From positions 248,001 through 312,000 of the forward strand of contig NZ_RAPF01000001.1 of NCBI RefSeq assembly GCF_003610805.1: DNA of 64,000 nucleotides, given 5' to 3'. Positions 16,607 through 25,562 of the stretch are shown here, in pieces. The stretch is from Altericroceibacterium spongiae. Lineage in GTDB: Bacteria > Pseudomonadota > Alphaproteobacteria > Sphingomonadales > Sphingomonadaceae. Below the pieces are notes generated by a model. The model was not told the DNA's origin and did not search any database. It saw nothing but the letters and a program-made list of their open reading frames with translations. The position numbers and the translations under genes were made by a program. The stretch's first letter is position 1. Each line of letters starts with the position of its first letter.

Positions 16607-17678
16607 TGCCTTTATTCGGAAAAATGCCGCGATCGATCCGCACATGGATACCCTGCGTGCCGTCAACAACCTGAGTGACACCAAAATCGGCGGCGACGCT
16701 CATCAGTGAATAAGCATCTGTTCTGGAAAGACCCTGATGCTCGTTGAGCAGATGGAGCATATCCATGGATGCCCCTTTCATCGCTTGGTCGAGGTCTTCA
16801 CCAAATCCATGAACAATCCAGTGCTCAGGCGTTTCGAGCAGGGGAGACGGGAATTTGAAATCTTTGCGTAACACGATCTGGAAGAGCACATCGAGCGATG
16901 CTTCGATTGCAGTGCCGGAGATCTCTCCGTCTCCCTGACTGACATGCGGATCGCCAATCGAGAATAAACCACCCTTGACTTGAACCGGATAATACATGCG
17001 CGAATTGGCACCAATCCGCCAGTTGTCGATATTACCACCATGTAGCCCCGGCGGAATGGTGCTCACCGGGGCATCGACAGCCGGAGCTACGCCGGCAGTG
17101 CCGAGATGTGGTCTTGCGGGTATGGTTATCCCTTCGAGGGCTGGAGAACGGTCGCAATGGGGGCAGTGGGTAATGCGACCGGGGATCAGATATTTCTCTT
17201 CTACATCATAGGCATAGAGCGCCTTGGCCGTGTTGGCATTGGGGTCGAGTTCGTAAATGGTTACACGCTCTGTTTCGTCGAACTCCTCATAGAGATGCCC
17301 CCAATTGGCCTGAAGGTTCGAACCGTAATTGAAGCGTGGGCTCATCTGGAAATAGCGCACTTCGAGCATATCGCCCGGCTCGGCATCTTCTACGAAAATA
17401 GGGCCGGTCATGATATGAACACCGGGGGCACGGGTGGAGGGATCGATCTCTGTAAAGATACGCTGAATGTTCTCATCAAACATCAGTTCGGGATCGTCCC
17501 CGGCGTGATGAGTGACGGCTTCCGCATGTATCAGGTCGCCGCTTTTGACGGTCAGCGCTGGCTTTAATTCGGGTGAGAAGAAGCCCCAATGCACTGTTTC
17601 CGGTGTTGCCTTCAGCCTGTGAAGCGCGGCAGGCTTAACCTCCTTGCGCTGGCTACCATGGTCACAAATCAACGCCAT
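16587..17678 (-). CDS. Acetamidase/formamidase
   Basis: A 363-residue FmdA/AmdA-family amide hydrolase releasing ammonia from formamide or short-chain amides. Family segments visible are ETVHWGFF, THHAGDDPE, PARPHLGTAGVAPA, GGNIDNWRIG, IGDPHVSQGDGE and SLMSVAADFGVTQ. The ATG is preceded by AGGGGAA at six bases. It overlaps the AraC gene by 20 bases, forming a regulator-enzyme pair in the order enzyme then regulator, the reverse of the fusion protein upstream. It contains a CPHCD segment that the fused version lacks, so the two may differ in structure or metal use. Confidence 0.87.
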   Translation of the reverse strand: MALICDHGSQRKEVKPAALHRLKATPETVHWGFFSPELKPALTVKSGDLIHAEAVTHHAGDDPELMFDENIQRIFTEIDPSTRAPGVHIMTGPIFVEDAEPGDMLEVRYFQMSPRFNYGSNLQANWGHLYEEFDETERVTIYELDPNANTAKALYAYDVEEKYLIPGRITHCPHCDRSPALEGITIPARPHLGTAGVAPAVDAPVSTIPPGLHGGNIDNWRIGANSRMYYPVQVKGGLFSIGDPHVSQGDGEISGTAIEASLDVLFQIVLRKDFKFPSPLLETPEHWIVHGFGEDLDQAMKGASMDMLHLLNEHQGLSRTDAYSLMSVAADFGVTQVVDGTQGIHVRIDRGIFPNKGSVKDPE

Positions 17679-17727
17679 ATGCGTTCCCCTGAAGTTTGGT
17701 GAGAAGAGAAAACGGCTCGCATGTCAG

Positions 17728-18510
17728 TTAGTCCGCGCCGATGAGGATGCTCGTCATGCCGAGCGAGCTGTGTTGGATGAAATCGGGGTCCAGTTCGGCT
17801 TTTTCGCCGGCAGAACGGGCGCCGAGAACGTATAAGAGGGGCCAGAAGTGGTCCGGAGTGGGCGCAGAACGGCGTGCATCGTCACCCAAAGCGGCGAAGT
17901 TGATGACGGTCTCCGGCTGATCTTTCAAAACGGCATCGAGGATCGTCGAGTTGAAACGTTCGGCCCAGTCATAGGGAGGTGAATTCGGATCGCCCCAATC
18001 CATGGCCGGAAGGTTGTGCACGATGTTGCCCGTACCCATGATAAGCACACCTTCGTCGCGCAATGGCCGGAGGCGCTTTCCGATTTCCCAATGCTGCGCC
18101 GGAGAGAGATTGGCGTCCATGCTGAGTTGGATGACCGGAATATCGGCTTCCGGATAGGCATGGACCAGAACAGACCATGTACCGTGATCAAGGCCCCATT
18201 TCTGATCCGGTACGATCTGCATCGGGGCGAGCAGTTCACCCACACGTCTGGCAAGGTCGGGTGAGCCGGGCGCCGGATATTGTACATCGAACAAGGCCTG
18301 CGGAAACGCGCCGAAATCGTGAATGGTTCGCGGCTGTTCCATGGCAGTCACGCCGGTACCGCGGGTGAGCCAATGGGCAGAAATACACAGAATGGCTTTG
18401 GGCTTGCCGATCCGGTCGGCGATCTTCTTCCAGGTGGCCGTCGTGTCGCTCTGCTCGAGAGCGATCATTGGGCTGCCATGGCCGAAAAAGACGATCGGCA
18501 TGCGGCTCAT
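17728..18510 (-). CDS. ygiD: LigB-fold extradiol dioxygenase, DODA/YgiD type
   Basis: A 260-residue dioxygenase of the class III extradiol (LigB) fold, like 4,5-DOPA dioxygenase. Candidate metal ligands are H11 (FFGHGSPM) and H46 (SAHW), with HGTWSVL and GTGNIVHNL further along matching the family. It would cleave a catechol-type ring using Fe(II) or bind Zn(II). It lies 49 bases upstream of the formamidase gene in the same direction. In this context it could open an aromatic ring, but housekeeping YgiD proteins look similar, so the assignment to the pathway is tentative. Confidence 0.85.
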   Translation of the reverse strand: MSRMPIVFFGHGSPMIALEQSDTTATWKKIADRIGKPKAILCISAHWLTRGTGVTAMEQPRTIHDFGAFPQALFDVQYPAPGSPDLARRVGELLAPMQIVPDQKWGLDHGTWSVLVHAYPEADIPVIQLSMDANLSPAQHWEIGKRLRPLRDEGVLIMGTGNIVHNLPAMDWGDPNSPPYDWAERFNSTILDAVLKDQPETVINFAALGDDARRSAPTPDHFWPLLYVLGARSAGEKAELDPDFIQHSSLGMTSILIGAD

Positions 18511-18657
18511 TCATATATCTCCATTATCCGGACACTTTCTAAAAACCTATATGGTTCGTCGACCTGTGTCGTATTCACCCTTTGACAGTGACCTGAGGCG
18601 AGCCAGGATTCTTGTATCTGTGCGCACAACATGTTGGCCCGCCTCTCGGCCTGTCGC

Positions 18658-19143
18658 TTATTCGCGCGTGTAATCGTCAGGAATCTGAGGGTTTTCGCCG
18701 CCTTTGACCCACAGAATGATTTCGTTGCCCCAAGGGTCACGGAAAGCATGGTTCAGGCCGTTGAACTCTTTCCAGTAATGCTTGCGCCAGAGGATTTCGG
18801 CACCGTTTTCCTCGGCGCGTTGCAGAATCGCTTCGGGCGAATCATTTTCATCGACAAGCACCCAGATGCGCGGTTTGCGGCCATCGGTGGTGAGTTTGCG
18901 CGGTTCGACGCCATCTGGATTGGGGTGAGGGCGCGTATTGGCGACGTTGGAAATGCCGAGGTGAAGATTGCCGATCTCGCTATCCGATCCGTCTTTATTC
19001 TTGAAATTTCCACCCGGAACCATGCGATGAAACACGCCGGAGGGACGCGGATCGTTTTCCCAGCCAAGAACCTTGGCATAAAATTCTCCGGCCGCAGCAG
19101 GATCGTCAGAAGGGAAATCAACGAAAATCAGTGAATTGGCCAT
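18658..19143 (-). CDS. VOC superfamily (glyoxalase-like) protein
   Basis: A 161-residue protein with the paired beta-alpha-beta-beta-beta layout of the vicinal oxygen chelate superfamily. FVDFPSDDPAAAGEFYAKVLGW at the N-terminus and FRDPWGNEIILW near the C-terminus are typical. Members act as glyoxalases, extradiol dioxygenases or binding proteins. The ATG was chosen at the start of the fold; the 90-codon upstream extension is not similar to it. It lies between the DODA-type and Rieske genes in the same direction. Confidence 0.82.
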   Translation of the reverse strand: MANSLIFVDFPSDDPAAAGEFYAKVLGWENDPRPSGVFHRMVPGGNFKNKDGSDSEIGNLHLGISNVANTRPHPNPDGVEPRKLTTDGRKPRIWVLVDENDSPEAILQRAEENGAEILWRKHYWKEFNGLNHAFRDPWGNEIILWVKGGENPQIPDDYTRE

Positions 19144-19261
19144 ATAATAGCGCTCCGCCTTGTGAGGTTGGACATCCGTATGAACAGCAAAAGGGCTATC
19201 AGTGCTGGCGTGATTCTCCCTGTCACCCGGCGCACGAAAGTTTGATTGTGCGCTTTCATGC

Positions 19262-19292
19262 AAAAGGCCGGCACCCTTACGGGGCCGGCCTT
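19262..19292. terminator. Rho-independent terminator
   Basis: AAAGGCCGGC and GCCGGCCTTT form a perfect 10-base stem with an 11-base loop. It lies just past the Rieske gene end on the minus strand and would separate it from the VOC gene. Confidence 0.75.
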
Positions 19293-19334
19293 TGTGGTGC
19301 TCGCACTGATGCGAAGCTAAGAAAACTGGCGGCT

Positions 19335-20531
19335 TTATGCGTGTAGCTTGGTCACCGGGGCAGATGGCCCGCGCTGGCGGTCCCATTCTGCCCAGTAGCG
19401 ATCCACCAGCCACTGATTGAACTGACGCTGGGCATCTTCCTGCCAGCTATACCGGCCGCGCGGCGCAAATTTCGACCCCAGGCCCTGTTGCACCATCAGG
19501 TCGACATGCAGATCTTGCGCAACGATTTCGCCTGTCGCGTCGTCGTTGATTTTGAGCTTGTGCTCGTAAAGCGGATCCTTGGTTGCGTCGGGATGGAACA
19601 GGCTTCCGAAGGTCAGACCATGTTTGCCGGGCGAGCGGGCATCCATGATGAGATAGATGCAGACATCATTGAGTACGACCAGCGACAGACTTGGCGGCAG
19701 ATTGACGAATAACAGACGGTTCTGCTCTTCCTCGGTCAGTTTTGGGAAAACCGGGAAAAGGGCCTTTTCTGTCGGGTTGAAGCCAGCATTGGGGTGGGTG
19801 GAGCCGTTCAGACGGTAATAGCCTGCCGTTTCCCGCGGTACTTCGGGGAAGCTGGCGAGAGAGCTGGGCACGAAATCGTGCAGCCCCTGATGCAGGCGGC
19901 TGGCGTGATAGCCGTCATTATTGTTTTCGAACTGAACCTTCCAGTTCCAGGCATATTCGTGTGACTGCGGTTCGGGGCCACGCAGATTTTCGAACTCGTA
20001 ATTGGCAACAACGGGTTCAAGCGGTTCGAGGCGCGAAGCCAGTGAAGTGGCTTCGGGATCGAAATTGACGAAGATGAAGCCGTGCCAGACTTCGATCTTG
20101 AGTTTTGGCAGATTATGCTGCGCCTTGTTGAAATCGCAGGTCTTGCTCATGGCCGGCGCGCCAACCAGTTTGCCGTCCAGATCGTAGGACCAGTGGTGAT
20201 AGGGGCAGATAAAGCCGCGTGTATTGCCCTTGCCTTCGGCCACCAGCATGGCGCGATGCTGACATACTGCCGACATCGCATTCAGTTCACCCTTGCGTCC
20301 CCGTGCTATGATGATCGGTTCATTGGCATGAGTGGTGGTGAAATAATCGCCTGCATTGGGGAGCCATTCATCGCGACCGACACAAAGCCATTCGCGATAG
20401 AACAGGGCTTCCTTCTCAAACCGGTAGAATTCTTCGCTTGTATAGCATTCGGGCGGGAGGGTTTCGGCTTCCTCGGTTGCCTTGATCGAGCTGGCGAAGC
20501 TGTCAAAGAACTGATCGGTCAAGAGGGTCAT
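19335..20531 (-). CDS. Rieske non-heme iron aromatic ring-hydroxylating oxygenase, alpha subunit
   Basis: A 398-residue oxygenase component. The Rieske [2Fe-2S] ligands are C90-x-H92 and C109-x2-H112; the mononuclear iron site is visible in ENNNDGYHASRLH with H209 and H214 and bridging D206. It would dihydroxylate or demethylate an aromatic or cyclic substrate using electrons from a ferredoxin/reductase. No beta subunit, ferredoxin or reductase gene lies next to it, so partners must be elsewhere. Start ATG follows GAAGGA. It has its own upstream region and terminator, so it is probably a single-gene unit. Confidence 0.9.
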   Translation of the reverse strand: MTLLTDQFFDSFASSIKATEEAETLPPECYTSEEFYRFEKEALFYREWLCVGRDEWLPNAGDYFTTTHANEPIIIARGRKGELNAMSAVCQHRAMLVAEGKGNTRGFICPYHHWSYDLDGKLVGAPAMSKTCDFNKAQHNLPKLKIEVWHGFIFVNFDPEATSLASRLEPLEPVVANYEFENLRGPEPQSHEYAWNWKVQFENNNDGYHASRLHQGLHDFVPSSLASFPEVPRETAGYYRLNGSTHPNAGFNPTEKALFPVFPKLTEEEQNRLLFVNLPPSLSLVVLNDVCIYLIMDARSPGKHGLTFGSLFHPDATKDPLYEHKLKINDDATGEIVAQDLHVDLMVQQGLGSKFAPRGRYSWQEDAQRQFNQWLVDRYWAEWDRQRGPSAPVTKLHA

Positions 20532-20913
20532 TCTGTCATTCCTTCGCATTGGAATTCACGATGCACTGGCGGGGCATCAAAACCGGAACGTCCAGCAGTT
20601 CCGGTGCAAATATCTGATCGGCGCCCTGTGATTTGTATGCGTTTCCGTGTTTGCACATCATCGCCCCGGGATTGCCGTGCACAATCGGATACCGCCATCC
20701 ATCGCAGTTTCTCCGTTATCATGGTCTGCATTTTATGCGCGGCGAAGGGAAATGGCTTTGCCTGATGCGACCGAATTCTTGTTGGCTATCGCATTTAGGA
20801 TGCAATTTTGTGCACTGGCAAGCGTCAATTAACGTAGAGCTCCGATTCAAAAAAAGCCCGCATCCCAGAGGGAGCGGGCTTTCGAAGCGTGTCCAGTATT
20901 CTTGTGTGAGAGA
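20532..20913. promoter_or_regulatory. Intergenic region before the Rieske gene
   Basis: This 382-base stretch has no credible gene on either strand. It contains the terminator of the GMC gene near 20850-20884 and must hold the promoter of the leftward Rieske gene in its lower half. No clear operator was recognised. Confidence 0.5.
20850..20884 (-). terminator. Rho-independent terminator after GMC oxidoreductase
   Basis: On the minus strand AAAGCCCGC and GCGGGCTTT form a stem with a short loop, followed by a T-run. It lies 30 bases past the GMC stop. Confidence 0.8.
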
Positions 20914-22530
20914 TTACCGCCCTGTCGGGCGTCCCAGAATCATATCGGATGCCTTTTCCGCAATCATGATCGCCGGGGCGTTGGTATTGCCGCGAATGAT
21001 ATTGGGCATGACCGAAGCATCTACCACGCGGAGCCCTTCAATACCGTAAACCTTTAGTTCGGCATCGACGACGGCATTCCTGTCCTCCGCAGTACCCATG
21101 GCGCAGGTGCTGGTGGGGTGGCCACCACTCATCACTGTCTGGCGCAGCCAGCCATCGATAGCTTCATCGGAGACCGCATCGGGCCCCGGTGCCAGTTCCA
21201 TATCGACATAGGACTTAACCGGTTCGGTGTTGAAGAACTTGCGCATTGTGCCGATCGTTTCACGCAGAACCTTACGGTCCTGCTCTTCGGCCAGAAAGTT
21301 GAGCGTGATTTTCGGCAGTGCTTTAGGATGGCTGGACCCAAGCCGCACATGACCGCGGCTCTCGGGGTTGAGCAGAATGGCCCCGGCTGTGAGCTGATGT
21401 CCGACACCCTTATGGATTTTGGGAAACCATGGATGGGCCTGATAGGAGGTATGGCTGACCTGTAGTTGCAGATCGGGGCGCTGATTCTCATAACTTGAGC
21501 GGAGAAATCCCTGTACGGTCAGCGGGCTCTGGGCAGGGAAACCTTTGCCTGAAAGCTGCCATTTGACCACGGCCAGTGCCAGACGATCCAGGCGGAGCTG
21601 GTTTTCGAACGTATTTTCTTTCGCGGCCTTCCAGAAAGTGAGGGCGATGGCATGGTCCTGCAAATTTTCTCCCACACCCGGCAGATCCCTGACCGGTACG
21701 ATCCCATTCTCCTTGAGGTGCTCAGCCGGGCCGACACCGGAGAGCATCAGAAGTTGCGGAGAATTGAAGGCACCGCCTGAGAGAATAACTTCACGATTGG
21801 CGTGCAGTTGCTCAATCTGTCCGTTGCGTTCGAATTCGACACCCACCGCGCGGCCATTCTCGATCAGCACACGGCTGACCATCGCCTTTGTGATGATCTG
21901 GAGATTGGGGCGGCGTCTGGCAGGATCGAGATAGGCGGCAGCCGTGCTGTGACGGCGGCCCTTGCTGATCGTGCAATCGGGAATACCGAAGCCTTCGGGT
22001 TCCGCCACATTGAAGTCATCGGTTTCGGAATAGCCCAGTTTTTCGGCAGCCTCGATAAAAGCGGGATAAAGCTCCGGATGCGTTTTCATGGGGGTAACGT
22101 CGAGTGGTCCCGATCCACCATGTTCCGGCCCTGCACCGCGCCAGTTGGTTTCGGCACGTTTGAAATAGGGCAGAATGTCCTTGTAGGACCAGCCTTTGAG
22201 ACCCGCATCGGCCCAGCTATCGTAATCTGCAGCCGCACCGCGAATATACATGGTGCCGTTAATCGAACTGCTGCCACCCAGAACCTTGCCTCTCGGCAGA
22301 GGCTGAACGCGACCGTCCATATGGGGCTCCGGTTCGGTCATGGTGCCCCAGCCGAAACGCGGTTCCATGGATGCTTTCATCCAGGCCATTGGCATGGATA
22401 TCAGCGGGTGTTTGTCGGAGCCGCCGGCTTCAAGTAGGACGACTTTGACGCTGGGATCTTCACTGAGCCGGCTGGCCAGAACACAGCCCGCACTTCCGGC
22501 GCCCACAACGATAAAATCGCACTCAGTCAT
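20914..22530 (-). CDS. GMC family oxidoreductase (choline dehydrogenase-like)
   Basis: A 538-residue FAD-dependent alcohol dehydrogenase/oxidase. The ADP-binding fold VVGAGSAG is at residues 8-15, the GMC signature PRGKVLGGSSSINGTMYIRG near residue 80, and the second signature GGAFNSPQLLMLSGVGP follows. Active-site H471 (GGHPTST) and N517 (GNTNAPA) are in place. It would oxidise a primary or secondary alcohol. ATG at 22530 is favoured because AAGGAG is nine bases ahead; ATG at 22536 is only three bases from it. It is the upstream end of the catabolic region. Confidence 0.9.
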   Translation of the reverse strand: MTECDFIVVGAGSAGCVLASRLSEDPSVKVVLLEAGGSDKHPLISMPMAWMKASMEPRFGWGTMTEPEPHMDGRVQPLPRGKVLGGSSSINGTMYIRGAAADYDSWADAGLKGWSYKDILPYFKRAETNWRGAGPEHGGSGPLDVTPMKTHPELYPAFIEAAEKLGYSETDDFNVAEPEGFGIPDCTISKGRRHSTAAAYLDPARRRPNLQIITKAMVSRVLIENGRAVGVEFERNGQIEQLHANREVILSGGAFNSPQLLMLSGVGPAEHLKENGIVPVRDLPGVGENLQDHAIALTFWKAAKENTFENQLRLDRLALAVVKWQLSGKGFPAQSPLTVQGFLRSSYENQRPDLQLQVSHTSYQAHPWFPKIHKGVGHQLTAGAILLNPESRGHVRLGSSHPKALPKITLNFLAEEQDRKVLRETIGTMRKFFNTEPVKSYVDMELAPGPDAVSDEAIDGWLRQTVMSGGHPTSTCAMGTAEDRNAVVDAELKVYGIEGLRVVDASVMPNIIRGNTNAPAIMIAEKASDMILGRPTGR

Positions 22531-22631
22531 TGTCATCCTCTCCTTGGCTGAGCCACCGCTTAAGATATCCGGGCCGGAAGGGGAAGGCGATGCAGGGCCT
22601 TTGCGGCAATTTTTGCTGAATGAGGAAGTGT

Positions 22632-23519
22632 TCAGCACGTATCCTTTTGTGTGAATTCTTTCAGCATACGCAGGCGGCTTTTTGCGGAGCGGTGATCCCA
22701 GCTGCGGAACATGCCCAGCCAGTCCTGCTCGTCGAAGCGCCGCCAGTAATCCAGCGCCAGATTCACGTCATAACCGGCGCATAGCGCGAGATGCGCCCCG
22801 AGCTTGTCCGCAGCATCCTCCTTTTTCTTGCCGCGAATGCGTTTGCGATCCAGTTCATCGCCGAGAATAATGTGGGACAGCTCGTGCCCGGCGATCAGTG
22901 CCACTTCATCGTCGTTACGAGTAAACTGCATGAAGCCGGTGGACAGAGCAACGCCATTGGCATCGCTATAGGCGTCGATACCGTCTTTTATCTTGAGGAA
23001 AATGCGTGCCGAGCAGGTCTTTTTCGGTTGAACCCGAATATTTATCGGCTGGCCGTTTCTTAAAACCCCGAAACTGGCCGGCCTGTCGACCGGTAATTGG
23101 TCGATCATGGCAACGAATCGGTCTGCGATGAGCGAATCTTTTTCTATTTCGGGAAAAATTTTTTCGATGCGAACGCCATTTATCGATTGAATCTGGTCAT
23201 TTACATGAAAGTCGGCATTGGCCGCCGGGCTATCAGGAGCAATGGCGATGATCTGGAGAGAGTTGCCTAATCCGGTTGTCTTCCGGACCAGCGCGCGATC
23301 GTCTTCGGAATAGGCCGCAATATGGTCGATAGCCCAGCCGAAACCGGCGGATTGAGCCGGACAATCATCTTTTGCGACTTGCCCGAGGCGCCACTCGACT
23401 TCGTTAATCCGTGCCAGTTGCTGTTGCAAAACGACAGGCCATGCTGGCGGTGCGGACTGGGCCTGAGCCGGTGAAAGGGCGAGTATAAGGCTCGCCAGAA
23501 GGCAATATTTCCAAACCAT
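22632..23519 (-). CDS. Secreted M48-type zinc metallopeptidase with PDZ-like region
   Basis: A 295-residue protein with a signal peptide of about 21 residues ending AQA. Residues 85-165 resemble a PDZ domain (IAPDSPAANADFHVNDQIQS). The zinc motif HELSH is at 212-216, with E234 as likely third ligand. It should act as a periplasmic protease with roles in envelope quality control. Four cysteines (53, 169, 247 and the C-terminal one) could form disulfides. The downstream tail is short. It is not in an operon with its neighbours. Confidence 0.8.
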   Translation of the reverse strand: MVWKYCLLASLILALSPAQAQSAPPAWPVVLQQQLARINEVEWRLGQVAKDDCPAQSAGFGWAIDHIAAYSEDDRALVRKTTGLGNSLQIIAIAPDSPAANADFHVNDQIQSINGVRIEKIFPEIEKDSLIADRFVAMIDQLPVDRPASFGVLRNGQPINIRVQPKKTCSARIFLKIKDGIDAYSDANGVALSTGFMQFTRNDDEVALIAGHELSHIILGDELDRKRIRGKKKEDAADKLGAHLALCAGYDVNLALDYWRRFDEQDWLGMFRSWDHRSAKSRLRMLKEFTQKDTC

Positions 23520-23637
23520 GATTCAACGCCTTAACATTTATTAGTCCTTACCTTGCACCTTTCGCTGCACTGCGATATATATTCCAATACGCAGAGTGCG
23601 CCGAATTTGGCACACTCTATTAATGGAAGGAGCCAAT

Positions 23638-23919
23638 ATGTTCAGGAACTTTCTGATTGGGGCGGCGGCCCTCGGTCTCGTGGCAGCTCCGGTTGCTGCG
23701 CAGGCCGGTACTCGTGCATCTGCATCCGTTCCGGTTGCAAATGCAGCTACCCAGTCGGCGGTAACGTCGTTTGGCGCTCGCAGCAGCACGTCCGTTAAGA
23801 AGGACGAAAAAGTTGTGGGTGCTCCGATTCTTTTCGCGGTTCTCGGTGTTGCAGCTGTGGCTGCTACCGTGGCTGTCGTTGATGATGACGACGATGACGA
23901 TATTTCGGCTGGTACCTGA
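23638..23919 (+). CDS. Small exported protein with transmembrane helix and acidic tail
   Basis: A 93-residue protein that I do not recognise by function. It has a signal peptide of about 22 residues (LVAAPVAAQA), a Ser/Thr/Ala-rich middle, a basic stretch VKKDEKV, one hydrophobic helix (ILFAVLGVAAVAATVAVV) and a tail with seven aspartates. GGAAGGAG lies in front of the ATG. The layout suggests anchoring in the inner membrane after export. Small proteins of this kind, with a signal peptide, helix and Asp/Glu tail, are seen in sphingomonads. It ends at a strong terminator and is monocistronic. Confidence 0.75.
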   Translation: MFRNFLIGAAALGLVAAPVAAQAGTRASASVPVANAATQSAVTSFGARSSTSVKKDEKVVGAPILFAVLGVAAVAATVAVVDDDDDDDISAGT

Positions 23920-23938
23920 GTATTAGACGCAAATTAAG

Positions 23939-23980
23939 GGAAGGCCGGTCAGTGCTAAGGCATTGGCCGGCCTTTTCTTT
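23939..23980 (+). terminator. Rho-independent terminator of small exported protein gene
   Basis: AAGGCCGG and CCGGCCTT form an 8-base stem with an 18-base loop followed by TTCTTT. Confidence 0.75.
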
Positions 23981-23997
23981 GGCTGGTCGAAATGATG

Positions 23998-24025
23998 AAA
24001 GGCCTGCTTTATAACGCAGGCCTTT
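23998..24025 (-). terminator. Hairpin terminator after ppx
   Basis: AAAGGCCTGC and GCAGGCCTTT form a perfect 10-base stem with an 8-base loop, 29 bases past the ppx stop on the minus strand. Confidence 0.7.
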
Positions 24026-24053
24026 CGTTGTGATGCTTTAAAGTGGAGTTCAT

Positions 24054-25562
24054 TCAGCGCGGTTCGGGCTGGCCAATGCGGATATCGGCGTCGACTTCCA
24101 GCCAGTTTGCCAGCCCTTTGAGATCCTTGCGTACAGAATCGCCGGCAAGATCGGCATGGCTTTCTTCGAACCAAAGGCGAAGGCAATCCTCTTCCAGCCG
24201 CAGGGCGCTGCCCAGCATGGAGGAACGCGTACCGCCTCCCATACGTCGGCAGAGCCTGACGGCGAGCCCCCAGGCAATAGCGGCGGAAAGCGATTCCTTA
24301 TCGCTGATTGAAGTGATTTCTTCCGGGATTTCCGTCTGACCGCAGGATGCCAGCAGTGCCGCCGCAAGCTGGGCGCGATCAGCGACAGTGAGGCCGATCC
24401 AGCGCTTATGGAGCGCCCAGTCCAGCGCATAACGCTGACGCAGATTAGGCTCGATCCGGGAAAGGGCGAGACCAAACATGGTGCTGGCGAGCCTCAGCCG
24501 TTCTGTATTATGGTTCGTATTACGGGCAATATCGGTGCTCCAGCCGGCCAGCATTGCGGCCCGGGTGATGGTACCCCCGCGCGAGGCGGTGAAATGCGTA
24601 ACACCGGCAAGCAGAGGGTCCTGTGCCTTCGCTTCGGGACTGAGCTGTTCATACAGTAAACCTTCGCGCAGACCCCAGGCGGAGAAGACTACGGCATCGG
24701 GTCTGAGTTCGCTCAGCATGATACGGAGCATGGCCGCAGCATCGGGAAGGGAGGCAGCGCGGGAAGATGAAACGCCTTCAATCGCGGCGAGATCCTCCGG
24801 CTCCGACCGGGCGACTTTCTTGGCGATCTTATCGATCTCTTCAGTGCTCAGAATAAAGCCATGCGGATCGATAATCGGCGAACCGAGCCGCCGCAGCGCA
24901 TAATTGGCAAGAGCGCGCCAGGTGCCGCCCACCATATAAAGAGGGCCCGGATGGGCCGCAGCCCAGCCTGCACTTTCGAATGCTTTGTGTATGGCGGTCT
25001 TGAAACTGTCCATGCCGTCTTTGCGCAGGCCTGGCAGACGCAATGTGCCGAGCGGAAGGCTGCATCCATGATGCGTTTCGTCATTCTCGATAGCGATCAG
25101 TTCGAGACTACCGCCGCCCAGATCGGCCACAACACCTTGTGCACCGGGAAAGGCGGAGATGACACCCGCAGCTGAGCTGCGTGCCTCTTCCTCTCCTTGC
25201 AACAGACGAGGAGAAAGGCCGATGGCACGAACCCGGTCGAGAAATTCAGGGCCATTTTCAGCATCACGAGCGGCCGCGGTAGCGACCGTTTGCACGTCCT
25301 TGATCCCGAGATCTTCAAGCAGAATGTGGTAACGGCGTAAGGCTGAAAGGGCGTTTTCTGCCGCTTTTTCCGGAATGAGACCGGTTTCTGCGAGATCGCG
25401 CCCAAGGCGGGCAGATACTTTTTCGTTCATCCAGGTAATGGGAGAACGCAGCGGCCCTCCATACACCACCATCCGGACGGTGTTGGAGCCGATATCGATC
25501 ACCGCGCGATCGGGAAGTTCTTCACGAACCTGATGCGAGCGGCTGAAGGATTTACGTGTCAT
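24054..25562 (-). CDS. ppx: Exopolyphosphatase / pppGpp phosphohydrolase (Ppx/GppA)
   Basis: A 502-residue protein of the Ppx/GppA branch of the ASKHA fold. The N-terminal phosphate loop VIDIGSNTVRMVVY (21-34) and the second loop VVADLGGGSLELIAIE are present, followed by an HD-like C-terminal half. It releases phosphate from the ends of polyphosphate or from pppGpp. It overlaps the end of ppk by ATGA, so the two opposing activities of polyphosphate turnover are made from one transcript. Confidence 0.92.
   Translation of the reverse strand: MTRKSFSRSHQVREELPDRAVIDIGSNTVRMVVYGGPLRSPITWMNEKVSARLGRDLAETGLIPEKAAENALSALRRYHILLEDLGIKDVQTVATAAARDAENGPEFLDRVRAIGLSPRLLQGEEEARSSAAGVISAFPGAQGVVADLGGGSLELIAIENDETHHGCSLPLGTLRLPGLRKDGMDSFKTAIHKAFESAGWAAAHPGPLYMVGGTWRALANYALRRLGSPIIDPHGFILSTEEIDKIAKKVARSEPEDLAAIEGVSSSRAASLPDAAAMLRIMLSELRPDAVVFSAWGLREGLLYEQLSPEAKAQDPLLAGVTHFTASRGGTITRAAMLAGWSTDIARNTNHNTERLRLASTMFGLALSRIEPNLRQRYALDWALHKRWIGLTVADRAQLAAALLASCGQTEIPEEITSISDKESLSAAIAWGLAVRLCRRMGGGTRSSMLGSALRLEEDCLRLWFEESHADLAGDSVRKDLKGLANWLEVDADIRIGQPEPR

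Noticed and set aside
20082-20765. 227-residue frame on the plus strand reaching into the Rieske upstream region
   Set aside because: Mostly antisense to the Rieske gene and rich in Cys and His in a non-motif way; treated as a shadow.
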